IMG/VR virus record: IMGVR_UViG_3300044910_000838
Coordinates: 1 to 46,585 of that record
DNA from: a virus
Direction: 5' to 3' (one strand)
Length of the DNA: 46,585 bases
Shown piece after piece: positions 7,296 to 15,528 of the stretch (its first letter is position 1; every line of letters starts with the position of its first letter). Below the pieces are notes generated by a model that saw nothing but the letters and a program-made list of their open reading frames with translations, did no database searches and was not told the origin of the DNA. Position numbers and translations under genes: made by a program.

Positions 7296-9701
7296 TTAAT
7301 CTCCAATAAGTGTTTGTATGTCTGAATATTCTAATCCATACTGTTCTTTTAAAAATCGTTCAATATCTAATTTACTTCCAGATAATTTAACTTCTGGCCA
7401 TCCTTTATCATTAGCTTCTAATACAACCTTAGATACTAAATTATATTGTTGTCTAGTAAATTCAAAACCTTTATAATTTTCCTGTTTAACATCTAAATCA
7501 TTCCATTCAATTTGAACTGATTTCATTTCATTAATTTTAGAAAATGCTCCAAATTGTTTAGGTTGATCTTCTTTATTAGGACGTTCAAATTTAGATTTTT
7601 TAACAAAAGTTCTAGGTCTTCTAATAATAACCTTTCCTCTAAATAATTTTTTAGGAACTGGAGCAACTGCTTGTGAAGATGTCACTCCTGCAATATTTCC
7701 ACTTGGTGTCACAGGAGAAGCTGTTGCCGCCTCATCTTCTAATATTTTAATTAAACTTTCTTTAATCACTGGATTAACCCCATTCTGTAATTTTTCTGAT
7801 TTAGTATTTATCAATACATCATTAGCTAGCTTACGCATTCTGGCAAATAATGGTGATTGACTATCATGTCTTTGTAAATAAAAAAATAATTGATTAACTG
7901 TTTGAACTCTATCAGATTGATTAGCATCATCCCAATATCTAATAACTTGAATACAATCAGATAATCCTTTTTCATATACTTCTAATCTCATTAATAATAG
8001 CTTTACAGTATCTTCTTGTAAAGCCCAATCCTGTAATAAATTATTTCCTTTGCTTAAACTATCATGAACGTAATGAATTCTCCTTTCAATAAACCTTCCA
8101 GCAATTTTCTTTAATTCCTTCCAAGTTCCTATATTTAACATTTCATTTGCAACTTTATTATAATTACAATTGAATATTAGGAAAGCCCAGGTATTAACTC
8201 TTGACATATTTTTATTATATTTTTTATATCTATCAGAATTATCTTTTACTAATGAAGAAGCTGTTTTATCTTTATTACGTAATAATAACAAAGCTGCTAG
8301 ATAATTAGCCATAAATGCAAAACAAATATCTTCTGTAGATAAGTGTTTGAATTGTTTTATATTTAAATCTTCTTTAACAATTATATCATTATGAACTAAT
8401 TCTAAAACTCTTTGATATACTACTAATACAAGTTCAATTATATTAGTAGATGTTTTAATATCATGTAATTGTTGCGAAACAATATCTAATATTTCTCCAA
8501 ATGCATTTAAATTGGTTTGAATATCATCTTGAGAATATTTTAATATAGTATTATCAGATAATTTTAATTCATATTCTCCATTATCATGTTTAAATTGATC
8601 TAATTTTTCATGAATATCTTTTATTAAATTTTTATATATTGCAATCAATTTAGTTTTAGTATTAAAGAAATTAGATTTATCAGATAAACTATTAGCAAAA
8701 TTCTGAGCAGTTTCTTCTGGAGTATTTCCTTTAATATCTTTAAATATTTTTTTAGCTGATTGCATATTAGCTAATTCAGGAATACCAAATAATGTTCCAA
8801 TACGTTGTTGAACTTCTCCATATAATCCACCTCTTAATTCTAACTTGGCAGAAGGGTCATTAGTTCTTACAATCCCAGCTAATTCATGTTTTGGACCTAA
8901 GAAAAAATTATTTTTTAATAAACTATCATCTTTAATCTGAACAATATCATCATCTGTCTCAATATCTATTTCAGGATTTGTATCTAAAAATTCTGACTTT
9001 ATTGGAAGTTTAAATTTAGTTAAAATAACATCATTGATTTTATTTCTTGCAACTTTGTAAATATTACGTTGGTCCATAGGAATAGAACCTAAATTCAGTT
9101 TTGTAATATCAAAATTGGTATACTTATCATCAACATAACTTACACTATTTAAATATTCTCTAAGTTTATCTAATTCTTTTCTAATAGATGAAGTATCTAA
9201 AGGTTCTTTTAAATCTTTCTGAAATCCAATATCCCAATAAGAAGGTGTTTCTATAGTAGAGGTATTTAAACCATCAATTGAAAATGTTTGATTAGAACGA
9301 ATTAATTTTCTAGAAAAAATATCATTATCAGGAAATTCATCTATTAGAATGAGTTTATTTTCTTTATCCCATTTTTGTTCAAAGAATTGTATTTTAGCAT
9401 GAACAACTTGATTAGGAGATAATATCTGTTCTAATTTATGCTTATGTTTGAAAACGTATTTGTGAGCACCAATAAAAGCATTATTGTCAGGTTCACTTGC
9501 ATATCGATGACTTGAATAGAAAGGGTCTTTATCAGAATATTTAGAAGTAAATAATTTCCCTTCTCCATCTAACCCGAAGAAAAAATCAAATCCTTTAATA
9601 GCTTTCTTAACTTCTAACGTGGCAAGATTTTCAATAGTATGCAAATATTCATCAATTGACAAATCTTCAAGCTGAGATACATTTTCTAATAAACTAAACA
9701 T
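7296..9701 (-). CDS. 801-aa protein, possible distant DUF6267/nucleotidyltransferase-fold relative
   Basis: The N-terminus (LEVKKAIKGFDFFFGLDGEGKLFTSKYSDKDPF, residues about 29-62) resembles the motif I region of DUF6267 phage proteins, which read KWDGAPAxFxGxDxxxGKFFVxxKSxFNKNP and look like degenerate RNA-ligase folds. The usual catalytic KxDG is not intact here. Further on, HELAGIVRTNDPSAKLELRG recalls the EGxVxR/K segment of the same fold. The rest is mainly helical with a basic Pro/Arg segment near 685-715. An AATAAATA box lies 20 nt upstream of the ATG. The family assignment is tentative; the gene itself is not in doubt. Confidence 0.7.
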   Translation of the reverse strand: MFSLLENVSQLEDLSIDEYLHTIENLATLEVKKAIKGFDFFFGLDGEGKLFTSKYSDKDPFYSSHRYASEPDNNAFIGAHKYVFKHKHKLEQILSPNQVVHAKIQFFEQKWDKENKLILIDEFPDNDIFSRKLIRSNQTFSIDGLNTSTIETPSYWDIGFQKDLKEPLDTSSIRKELDKLREYLNSVSYVDDKYTNFDITKLNLGSIPMDQRNIYKVARNKINDVILTKFKLPIKSEFLDTNPEIDIETDDDIVQIKDDSLLKNNFFLGPKHELAGIVRTNDPSAKLELRGGLYGEVQQRIGTLFGIPELANMQSAKKIFKDIKGNTPEETAQNFANSLSDKSNFFNTKTKLIAIYKNLIKDIHEKLDQFKHDNGEYELKLSDNTILKYSQDDIQTNLNAFGEILDIVSQQLHDIKTSTNIIELVLVVYQRVLELVHNDIIVKEDLNIKQFKHLSTEDICFAFMANYLAALLLLRNKDKTASSLVKDNSDRYKKYNKNMSRVNTWAFLIFNCNYNKVANEMLNIGTWKELKKIAGRFIERRIHYVHDSLSKGNNLLQDWALQEDTVKLLLMRLEVYEKGLSDCIQVIRYWDDANQSDRVQTVNQLFFYLQRHDSQSPLFARMRKLANDVLINTKSEKLQNGVNPVIKESLIKILEDEAATASPVTPSGNIAGVTSSQAVAPVPKKLFRGKVIIRRPRTFVKKSKFERPNKEDQPKQFGAFSKINEMKSVQIEWNDLDVKQENYKGFEFTRQQYNLVSKVVLEANDKGWPEVKLSGSKLDIERFLKEQYGLEYSDIQTLIGD

Positions 9702-9720
9702 GGTTTTTCTCTGAAATAAG

Positions 9721-9728
9721 TATTTATT
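9721..9728 (-). promoter_or_regulatory. Late-promoter-like AATAAATA
   Basis: One mismatch to the T4 late consensus TATAAATA, 20 nt before the ATG at 9701. A start site about six bases downstream would leave a short leader. Weak on its own in AT-rich DNA, but similar boxes precede several other genes here. Confidence 0.35.
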
Positions 9729-9810
9729 CTTTCAATAAAAATACGATTATTTTCAATTTTTACCTGGAACTGTTAGTTTAGAGAGTGTTATAATTTTATC
9801 AATAGGAAAA

Positions 9811-9896
9811 ACTGGGTATTCGCGGCGTAATTTCTAGAGGAATAGGTATAATAACTATAAGGTCAACTTCTACATGAATAGCCAGTGATACCCAGT
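9811..9896. ncRNA. Candidate structured RNA in the 9702-10155 gap
   Basis: A perfect 9-bp inverted repeat, ACTGGGTAT (9811-9819) and ATACCCAGT (9888-9896), continues inward after a one-base bulge with CGCGGC (9821-9826) against GCCAGTG (9881-9887), giving about 15 bp broken by two single-base bulges. The enclosed 54 nt contain smaller hairpin possibilities (TTC/GAA, ATAG/CTAT). The stem is much more GC-rich than its surroundings. It folds slightly better as plus-strand RNA because one G-U pair becomes A-C on the other strand. It has no T-loop or other tRNA signature and I do not recognise a ribozyme core. No protein gene is visible in this 450-bp gap. Confidence 0.45.
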
Positions 9897-9949
9897 AAGG
9901 CATTTTTAAAATTTTGTATAGAATATTGCATTTTTTGATTATTTTGAAA

Positions 9950-10051
9950 AAGTACACAACATTTTATCTGGTGAAATTTTTGTCTTTTTTAAAAATGTGA
10001 AAAAAACTCATGTTATTGATTTAATTCCTGTATTCCAAGAAAGTACACAAC
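9950..10051. repeat. Direct repeat AAGTACACAAC, two copies 91 bp apart
   Basis: AAGTACACAAC occurs at 9950-9960 and again at 10041-10051, each preceded by a GAAA-type run. Both lie in the non-coding gap between the fibre gene and the 801-aa gene. They could be protein-binding sites or the remains of a duplication; nothing in the sequence decides this. Confidence 0.5.
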
Positions 10052-10113
10052 TAATGCTATCCCCTGTATTTTATTTAAAAATGATTATTTTTCGTAAAAT
10101 TTTAGAGAAAAGA

Positions 10114-10140
10114 AAGGAGAGATTTTTTAGGTCTCTCCTT
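10114..10140 (-). terminator. Rho-independent terminator after the fibre gene
   Basis: AAGGAGAGA (10114-10122) and TCTCTCCTT (10132-10140) form a 9-bp stem with a nine-base loop. On the minus strand it is followed by TTCTTTTCTC. It lies 16 nt beyond the stop of the 1236-aa fibre gene. Confidence 0.7.
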
Positions 10141-10155
10141 GTTTGAGGTTTTTAT

Positions 10156-13100
10156 TTATCTTGCTGTTGCATATTTAAATGGTGTTTCAGCGAAAGCAGC
10201 GTAGATGTAATTGCCATTAGTTGTGTTCCAATTAGCATTTGTATCTCGTAATTTGAAGCCATTAGATATTAAATCAAATGCAGCTAAATTGGTTCCTTCT
10301 GCATCAATAACATCAGCAGCCAATCTAGTATTAATGGTATTATAAGAGCCTCGAAATGTATCCCATATTTGCCAATTCCCAGTACTATCAGTTCTCTTAA
10401 CCATTATCCAGCGAGGCTTAAATCCGCAATAAACGAATGGGCCATCAGCACTTCCATTACCAGTATAAGAACCAAACTTACTATAACCTTCGATTTCAGC
10501 AAATAGGTAGAACAGACAATTTTGACCAGCCGCAGAAGCAAATACCCCTTGATTTCCACAATTGATTGCTGTAGAAGTTGGACCACCAACTCCCCATAAA
10601 TCTGTTGCAGCAGTTGATACTACTCCAGTAGTATTTAATTGTGTATAATTTCTTGCTTTATTAGCATACGAAGAATGATAAACCCACCAATTATCTGCCA
10701 AATTAAGATTTTTGATTATTATGAATGAAGGTACAACTCCCAAACTATGGTTAATTGTTAGAGGAGTAGTTGATCCAGTGGAAGTTATTGGAACAATATC
10801 AAGTCCTTTAGCAATACCTTTCTTCCACATCCAACTTACATAAGTATTATTCAAAGTATTAACAGCAGCATTATTACCAAGATAAAAACCATTCTTGTTG
10901 AAAGATACTAAGCTATTAACATCAGTAGTATCTATAGCTGTTAAATTAGAAGAAATATACTTACCAGCGCCTCTAACACTATCAAATAACATATGATTAG
11001 TAGCAGCAGATCTTGATTTTATCCATACTAAATCAGGACTTTCCAAATCTGAGGTATATTCTGCAATATTAGGAATAGATACTGTTTTGAAACCAGTAGG
11101 TGGAGTATAAACAAATGGACGTTGACCGAAGTTCACACTTGTACTCATACTTGCACCCCCATTACCTCCACCAAATATTCCAATTTTTTTGAGATTAGTT
11201 GACCAACCATCTAAAACTCCCATTGTTGTTCCATTAAGTGCAAAAGTTAATTTTTTAGTTTCCATATTGATAGAAATGCTAAAAATATTTCCATTCACTA
11301 ATGCCGCAGGAATGCTAATTGGAGTACTATTACTATAATCATATTCATTTTGGCCATATCCATTTCTCATGAATCTTAACCACTGCCCTAATTTGTTTTC
11401 AATTAATAAATATACCCCAGAATTCCCATCAAAACTTACACTATTAATGACTATTTCAAAATAAATATTTAAATTATCATCAGGTATTATATTAAGATTG
11501 TGTATGCTTTGATATCCAGTGCCAGATGGGCGGCTAAAAGATTGAGAAAGATTACCATCATATAACGTTCCACCTACAACGTTTCCTGTCAATACATCTA
11601 AAGTAGCAAAGTTATTAGTAGGACTATCAATCATACTATCATAGGTAGTACCAGCAGTTAAACTGATATTATTAGTTGTCCAGTAATTTCCATTACCAGA
11701 GAAGTCCTTACCTAAACCAACATTAGAAGTAGTAGTTAATGCATTGTTGTCAGAGAAAGGTAGATAGAAACCATTGGTTCCATAAGTACCAGTGTAAGCT
11801 TTTGGTATCCAATAGCCGTTAACATCTTGCTCACCGAATTGAGTAGGAGTTAATGCTTGCCCATCAACAAAATTGACTTCAGCCATATAACCATTAAAGG
11901 AATAAATACCACCTACATAAATACCTAATCTACATGCCAGTGCACTATTAAAATAATCAGCTTGATTAAGTCCTGGATATGAACCAGCAGTTGATTGTAA
12001 AACTCCATTTAAATATATTTTATATCTATCAGAAGCTACAGTTGCTGATAAATTTTTTGATATAACAAGATGTTTCCAATCACTTGGGCTAATAGCTTGA
12101 ATTGTATAACATTGCCATATAAGAGTTCCTGATGATAAATATTCTATATAAATGCGGTTATCGCCTTTAATATGAATATTTGTACGAAAATTCCCATCAT
12201 TTGCATACTCAAACAACCACATAGGAGTTGAATACGCAGATAATTTAAACCATAAAGATAACGTTGCAATAGATGAATTACTAGGAGTACCAAAGGTTCT
12301 GCTCAAATGGCTATTAGCACCTTTAAATCTCAATGACCTATTAATCAAGTAGTTAGGTCTTGGAAATTGATATTCGCCAACTTGGATATTACCACCATTA
12401 CCAGTATAAGTAGCAATATCCATACCAGTTTCACCTCTAGTAATAGAAGGAACTGGAAGATTTTTAGAGCAAAGAGATTGGAAACCAGCAGGTGGAGTAT
12501 GAGCAAATGGTCTTTGACCAAAGTTTGCATGTGGTTTTGCATAACCAGCACCAGTATAAAATCCAGGAGATCTATTATCATTTATTGGTAATGTATAAAT
12601 TGGAGATGTTCCAGAAGCTGGATCAGGAGATCCACTACCTTGCCAAACTCCATTTTTACTTACCCATATTTTTCCAGTTGAAGGATCATATGCAATCCCA
12701 ATTACATCATTATTTGTAAAAGAAGAAACAGTTGTAATTGTTGCACCATTATAACTAATTGTTCCACCTTGCCAATATCCAAATGAATTTCCATCATATC
12801 CTGGGTAATAAGATCCTTTTCCATTTTCATAAAGACCAACATTTGGAAAGTTTGCAGAAGCTGAACCTGTTGAAGCTACAGTCATTTCATAATATATTTT
12901 TCCAAATGAAGATGTTGCTGAAAAAGTACTACGCTTACCAACCCATGAATAATTGTCATTAACTGTTAAACCACCATTTTGAACACCATTTACAGAACCT
13001 GGATAAACATAATCTATATCATTTAATGTTGCAAAGTTATTAGTGGGAGTATCTAACATGCTATCATAGTTAACACCAGCAGTTAGACTGATATTAGTAG

Positions 13101-13866
13101 GTGTCCAGTTATTACCATTTCCAGATTTATCAGCACAAAGTGTTGTTAAACTTGTACTATCTTTGAAGTCAAGATAAAAACCGTTAGTTCCATAATTACC
13201 ACCATATTTTTTAGGAACCCATTGACCTGATTCATTATCAATTCTTCCGAAATAAGTTGGATCTAATGCTTGACCATCAATAACATTTATTTCAGCAAGA
13301 TAACCATCCAAAAGATATGGATTAAGATAACCGCTACCTATTCTTGCAATCCATGTTCCACTACGAACACTCAAAAACGATGCAGCGTGATTATTTAGAG
13401 CTGGAACTGTATTTGTTACCCAATTAGTAATACGATTACCATTTACATATGCTTTTACTCTATCCTCAGCAATAATATTAGTTGTATCTACATTAATATG
13501 AATATGATACCAGGCTCCAACATCTCTAAATACTTGGGTACTTATTTTTAAAAGTACTACACCGCCATGTTCAGCAACGTTGTTGCATCCAATCCACAAT
13601 TTATCATTAGAATCAAACATAATTGCCCAATAATTATTTACATCATACGCGGTGCTAATCATTATTTGATTTGTAGCTAATTGTCCTCTCTTTACCCAAA
13701 AAGAATATGTTTTTATACGCGCATTTGTATCCACTGGAGTTGTTGTATAATTTTTACTCAAATAAGCACTTGCACTTCCTCTAAATCTTAAGCTTTTATC
13801 TATTTCATATGTTTCACTATCGATATAATCATTATCGATAGTTTGAAAAAGTTGTGTATTTAACAT
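10156..13866 (-). CDS. Tail fibre/adhesin with duplicated LamG-like and SPRY-like modules, 1236 aa
   Basis: Two copies of a long module are visible. Each has a concanavalin/LamG-like jelly-roll ending in VIDGQALDPTYFGRID...WVPKKYGGNYGTNGFYLDF (first copy) or FVDGQALTPTQFGEQD...WIPKAYTGTYGTNGFYLPF (second copy), then a DKSGNGNNWTPTNISLTAG-type segment, then a SPRY-like beta domain (about 310-450 and 780-900), closing with VNFGQRPF-type words. The last 300 residues carry repeated WIKSRSAATNHMLFDSVRG / WIMVKRTDSTGNWQIWDTFRG units ending AAFAETPFKYATAR. Such proteins are virion-associated adhesins in many phages. The small protein at 13870-14211 is immediately upstream, four bases away. Confidence 0.85.
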   Translation of the reverse strand: MLNTQLFQTIDNDYIDSETYEIDKSLRFRGSASAYLSKNYTTTPVDTNARIKTYSFWVKRGQLATNQIMISTAYDVNNYWAIMFDSNDKLWIGCNNVAEHGGVVLLKISTQVFRDVGAWYHIHINVDTTNIIAEDRVKAYVNGNRITNWVTNTVPALNNHAASFLSVRSGTWIARIGSGYLNPYLLDGYLAEINVIDGQALDPTYFGRIDNESGQWVPKKYGGNYGTNGFYLDFKDSTSLTTLCADKSGNGNNWTPTNISLTAGVNYDSMLDTPTNNFATLNDIDYVYPGSVNGVQNGGLTVNDNYSWVGKRSTFSATSSFGKIYYEMTVASTGSASANFPNVGLYENGKGSYYPGYDGNSFGYWQGGTISYNGATITTVSSFTNNDVIGIAYDPSTGKIWVSKNGVWQGSGSPDPASGTSPIYTLPINDNRSPGFYTGAGYAKPHANFGQRPFAHTPPAGFQSLCSKNLPVPSITRGETGMDIATYTGNGGNIQVGEYQFPRPNYLINRSLRFKGANSHLSRTFGTPSNSSIATLSLWFKLSAYSTPMWLFEYANDGNFRTNIHIKGDNRIYIEYLSSGTLIWQCYTIQAISPSDWKHLVISKNLSATVASDRYKIYLNGVLQSTAGSYPGLNQADYFNSALACRLGIYVGGIYSFNGYMAEVNFVDGQALTPTQFGEQDVNGYWIPKAYTGTYGTNGFYLPFSDNNALTTTSNVGLGKDFSGNGNYWTTNNISLTAGTTYDSMIDSPTNNFATLDVLTGNVVGGTLYDGNLSQSFSRPSGTGYQSIHNLNIIPDDNLNIYFEIVINSVSFDGNSGVYLLIENKLGQWLRFMRNGYGQNEYDYSNSTPISIPAALVNGNIFSISINMETKKLTFALNGTTMGVLDGWSTNLKKIGIFGGGNGGASMSTSVNFGQRPFVYTPPTGFKTVSIPNIAEYTSDLESPDLVWIKSRSAATNHMLFDSVRGAGKYISSNLTAIDTTDVNSLVSFNKNGFYLGNNAAVNTLNNTYVSWMWKKGIAKGLDIVPITSTGSTTPLTINHSLGVVPSFIIIKNLNLADNWWVYHSSYANKARNYTQLNTTGVVSTAATDLWGVGGPTSTAINCGNQGVFASAAGQNCLFYLFAEIEGYSKFGSYTGNGSADGPFVYCGFKPRWIMVKRTDSTGNWQIWDTFRGSYNTINTRLAADVIDAEGTNLAAFDLISNGFKLRDTNANWNTTNGNYIYAAFAETPFKYATAR

Positions 13867-13869
13867 AAA

Positions 13870-14211
13870 TTAAGCTCCTACGTTAGATCTGAAGCTCACT
13901 AGTTGAAAATTAGTTCCATCATAACGAAATACAAAATGGTCTGATCTACCACTTACTGAACTCTGAATAATAGTTGAAATTCCTTTATAAGCACTTCCAA
14001 AACTTAATGCAAAAGAACCAGTTCTATTAACAACTAATGCTGCATATTGTCCTTCTTCTGCGTTAGTTGGATTGGCTAATGTTCTATTTCCAGTGATTGT
14101 AACTTTTGCACTTTGCATCATAGTCCAATCCCATGAAATTGTGGCAGCATCAGTCAATGATTGAGCTGTAAAATTTGCTGCATTTGCTAATATTCTTGCT
14201 TTTGTTGACAT
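13870..14211 (-). CDS. Small tail-fibre-associated protein, 113 aa
   Basis: The sequence (ISWDWTMMQSAKVTITGNRTLANPTNAEEGQYAALVV) matches the beta-rich domain found at the ends of many phage tail-fibre proteins, where GNRTLANPTN is a characteristic word. The gene ends three bases before the large fibre gene starts, so a joint role in fibre structure is likely. A GATAAATA box lies about 41 nt upstream and a strong terminator isolates it from the preceding operon. Confidence 0.7.
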   Translation of the reverse strand: MSTKARILANAANFTAQSLTDAATISWDWTMMQSAKVTITGNRTLANPTNAEEGQYAALVVNRTGSFALSFGSAYKGISTIIQSSVSGRSDHFVFRYDGTNFQLVSFRSNVGA

Positions 14212-14251
14212 AATTATATTTCCTTATGTTAAAATTAAAAAGATTTTAATG

Positions 14252-14259
14252 TATTTATC
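14252..14259 (-). promoter_or_regulatory. Late-promoter-like GATAAATA
   Basis: One mismatch to TATAAATA, located between a strong upstream terminator (14273-14304) and the start of the fibre operon at 14211. That placement makes it the best candidate promoter for the fibre genes. Confidence 0.5.
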
Positions 14260-14272
14260 ACTGGAAATAAAA

Positions 14273-14304
14273 AAGGGAAGAAGATAATTAAATCTTCTTC
14301 CCTT
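14273..14304 (-). terminator. Strong rho-independent terminator
   Basis: A perfect 13-bp stem (AAGGGAAGAAGAT with ATCTTCTTCCCTT) and a six-base loop, followed on the minus strand by a T run (TTTTTTATTTCC). It closes the small-gene operon ending at 14327. The core AAGGGAAGAT...ATCTTCCCTT recurs at 24420-24448. Confidence 0.85.
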
Positions 14305-14326
14305 CTTATTTTTAAAAGTTTAAAAC

Positions 14327-14491
14327 TTATTCTTCGTCAGCAGCTTCTGCGGTATTACCAGCAGCAACCCATGCTAAATATTCTTGATAATCTTCGTTAT
14401 CTTGAAAATTAGGAATTCTTGCTTCATCTGCTAATCTAATTACATATTGTAAATCAGAATTTTCATCTGCTTTTGTTAATTTATATGCCAT
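14327..14491 (-). CDS. 54-aa protein with [14 protein letters not shown] motif
   Basis: This gene is short. It reads [17 protein letters not shown]...[29 protein letters not shown]. The ending (IPxxxxNxDYQxYLAWxxxGNTxExA) is a widespread element of small phage tail proteins of the XkdW kind and of fibre-assembly proteins. It follows the ACP-like gene by one base, has its own GGAGAGAA-type site, and is directly followed by a strong terminator. A tail-related role is likely but not shown. Confidence 0.75.
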   Translation of the reverse strand: MAYKLTKADENSDLQYVIRLADEARIPNFQDNEDYQEYLAWVAAGNTAEAADEE

Positions 14492-14492
14492 T

Positions 14493-14714
14493 TTATTTCT
14501 CTCCTTTATTCAATAGTTTGACAGTTTCATTAATAAGGTCTTGAACAACTGCAATTTCATTTAACACATCATCTCTAATAGTAATATTAAAATGTTCTTC
14601 AACATTTTCTACTAAATCAATATATTCTAATTTATTTGCAGTTAAATTACAATGTCCTTCAAATTTAGGGTTAATAGTAAGAATAAACTCACTAACTTCA
14701 TTTGCAGCAACCAT
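14493..14714 (-). CDS. Acyl-carrier-protein-like protein lacking the carrier serine, 73 aa
   Basis: The pattern [43 protein letters not shown] aligns with the ACP signature (DSLDxVELVxxLEExFxxxIxxxxxxxxxTVxDLxxxV) over helices II-IV. The DSL that carries 4'-phosphopantetheine is NKL here, so the protein cannot be charged in the usual way. It sits in an operon of small tail-gene-like proteins. I infer an ACP-fold scaffold or binding protein rather than a lipid carrier. Confidence 0.65.
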   Translation of the reverse strand: MVAANEVSEFILTINPKFEGHCNLTANKLEYIDLVENVEEHFNITIRDDVLNEIAVVQDLINETVKLLNKGEK

Positions 14715-14717
14715 AAT

Positions 14718-14981
14718 TTATTCCTCAACAATATTTTCACCAACCTCTTCAAGTTCTTCTAATACTTCAGCAGGTTCTTCCAAATGCTGTTTAATTTTAC
14801 CAGTTAATTCACGAGTTAAATCACGAATTGCTGCTTCAATCATAGGAACTTGTAATCTTGCTTCAATCAATTTTGCTTCCCAATGTTGATGAATACCAAC
14901 TAAACGTTGGACATCAGTTGGAAATGTAGCAAGTTCATGTTCTACGCCATCGACAGTAATTGTTTTGATTTGTTCAGCCAT
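14718..14981 (-). CDS. Small DUF6447-like protein, 87 aa
   Basis: It begins with a short beta hairpin (IKTITVDGVEHELATFP), followed by a long helix (DVQRLVGIHQHWEAKLIEARLQVPMIEAAIRDLTREL) and an acidic tail. This layout, 'ITVDGxxY/Hxxxxx...' plus helix, is common in small phage proteins of the DUF6447 type next to fibre genes. First gene of the operon 14981-14327. Confidence 0.6.
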   Translation of the reverse strand: MAEQIKTITVDGVEHELATFPTDVQRLVGIHQHWEAKLIEARLQVPMIEAAIRDLTRELTGKIKQHLEEPAEVLEELEEVGENIVEE

Positions 14982-15051
14982 TTTTTATTTCTCCAAAAGT
15001 TATATTTAAAAAATCCTTGTGTTTTAATTGTCCATATTACTATATATCAAT

Positions 15052-15528
15052 TTAAGTTTTGATTAAATTGAGTAAATTATTATTCGTGGAAGAATGTTTA
15101 TCAAAAATAGTTCCACCAATATGTAATGGTTCTTTATTATGAAATTTATCTGATTTAGGTTTTAATGTTAATCCTTTTGTTTCATCAACCTCTATTAAAT
15201 CAGATACTCGTAAAGCAATAGGGTCCCATTTCATTAAAATATTAGAACCTACAGCTCCAGAATTTCGTGTTTTTAAGAATTCAAAAATGTATTCTCCAGT
15301 AGCCCTCATTTGGTCAGTTTGAATAATAGCAATCATTAAATCTGCACTTTGTATCTTTGAAAATCCACCTTGTATGTGTCCTTGATTTACTTTTTCTGCC
15401 TCAATTGAACTATTATGAACTAAAATCCCATTTGCATAAAACAGATGATTTCCATCTACTTCTATGTCAATTGTTTCTTCTTCATCTAATTCTTCTATTT
15501 CAATAATTTCGTCTATAAAAAAATTCAT
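15052..15528 (-). CDS. gp41-like replicative helicase, C-terminal half with C-intein, 158 aa
   Basis: Residues 1-39 (MNFFIDEIIEIEELDEEETI..., ending GNHLFYANGILVHN) are a C-terminal split intein and very like the published gp41-type C-inteins. From S40 the sequence is the last 119 residues of a DnaB/gp41 helicase (GGFSKIQSADLMIAIIQTDQM, NILMKWDPIALRVSDL). The ORF opens further upstream, but I take ATG 15528: it has a GAGGAG site just upstream and overlaps the endonuclease stop as TAATG. With the N-half at 16802-18091, trans-splicing would give a 451-residue helicase, close to T4 gp41 in length. Confidence 0.9.
   Translation of the reverse strand: MNFFIDEIIEIEELDEEETIDIEVDGNHLFYANGILVHNSSIEAEKVNQGHIQGGFSKIQSADLMIAIIQTDQMRATGEYIFEFLKTRNSGAVGSNILMKWDPIALRVSDLIEVDETKGLTLKPKSDKFHNKEPLHIGGTIFDKHSSTNNNLLNLIKT
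15412..15528 (-). other. C-terminal split intein (39 aa) of the gp41 helicase
   Basis: It contains intein blocks F (TIDIEVDGNHLFYANG) and G (ILVHN, followed by Ser as the +1 nucleophile). The penultimate His and terminal Asn required for splicing are present. Its partner is the N-intein encoded at 16805-17095. Confidence 0.9.

Noticed and set aside
9811-9896. tRNA or known ribozyme
   Set aside because: The outer stem is too long, and there is no T-loop, no hammerhead CTGATGA core, and no other catalytic core I know.
10051-10143. 31-codon plus-strand ORF beginning ATGCTATCCCC
   Set aside because: No RBS, and it runs through the terminator hairpin.
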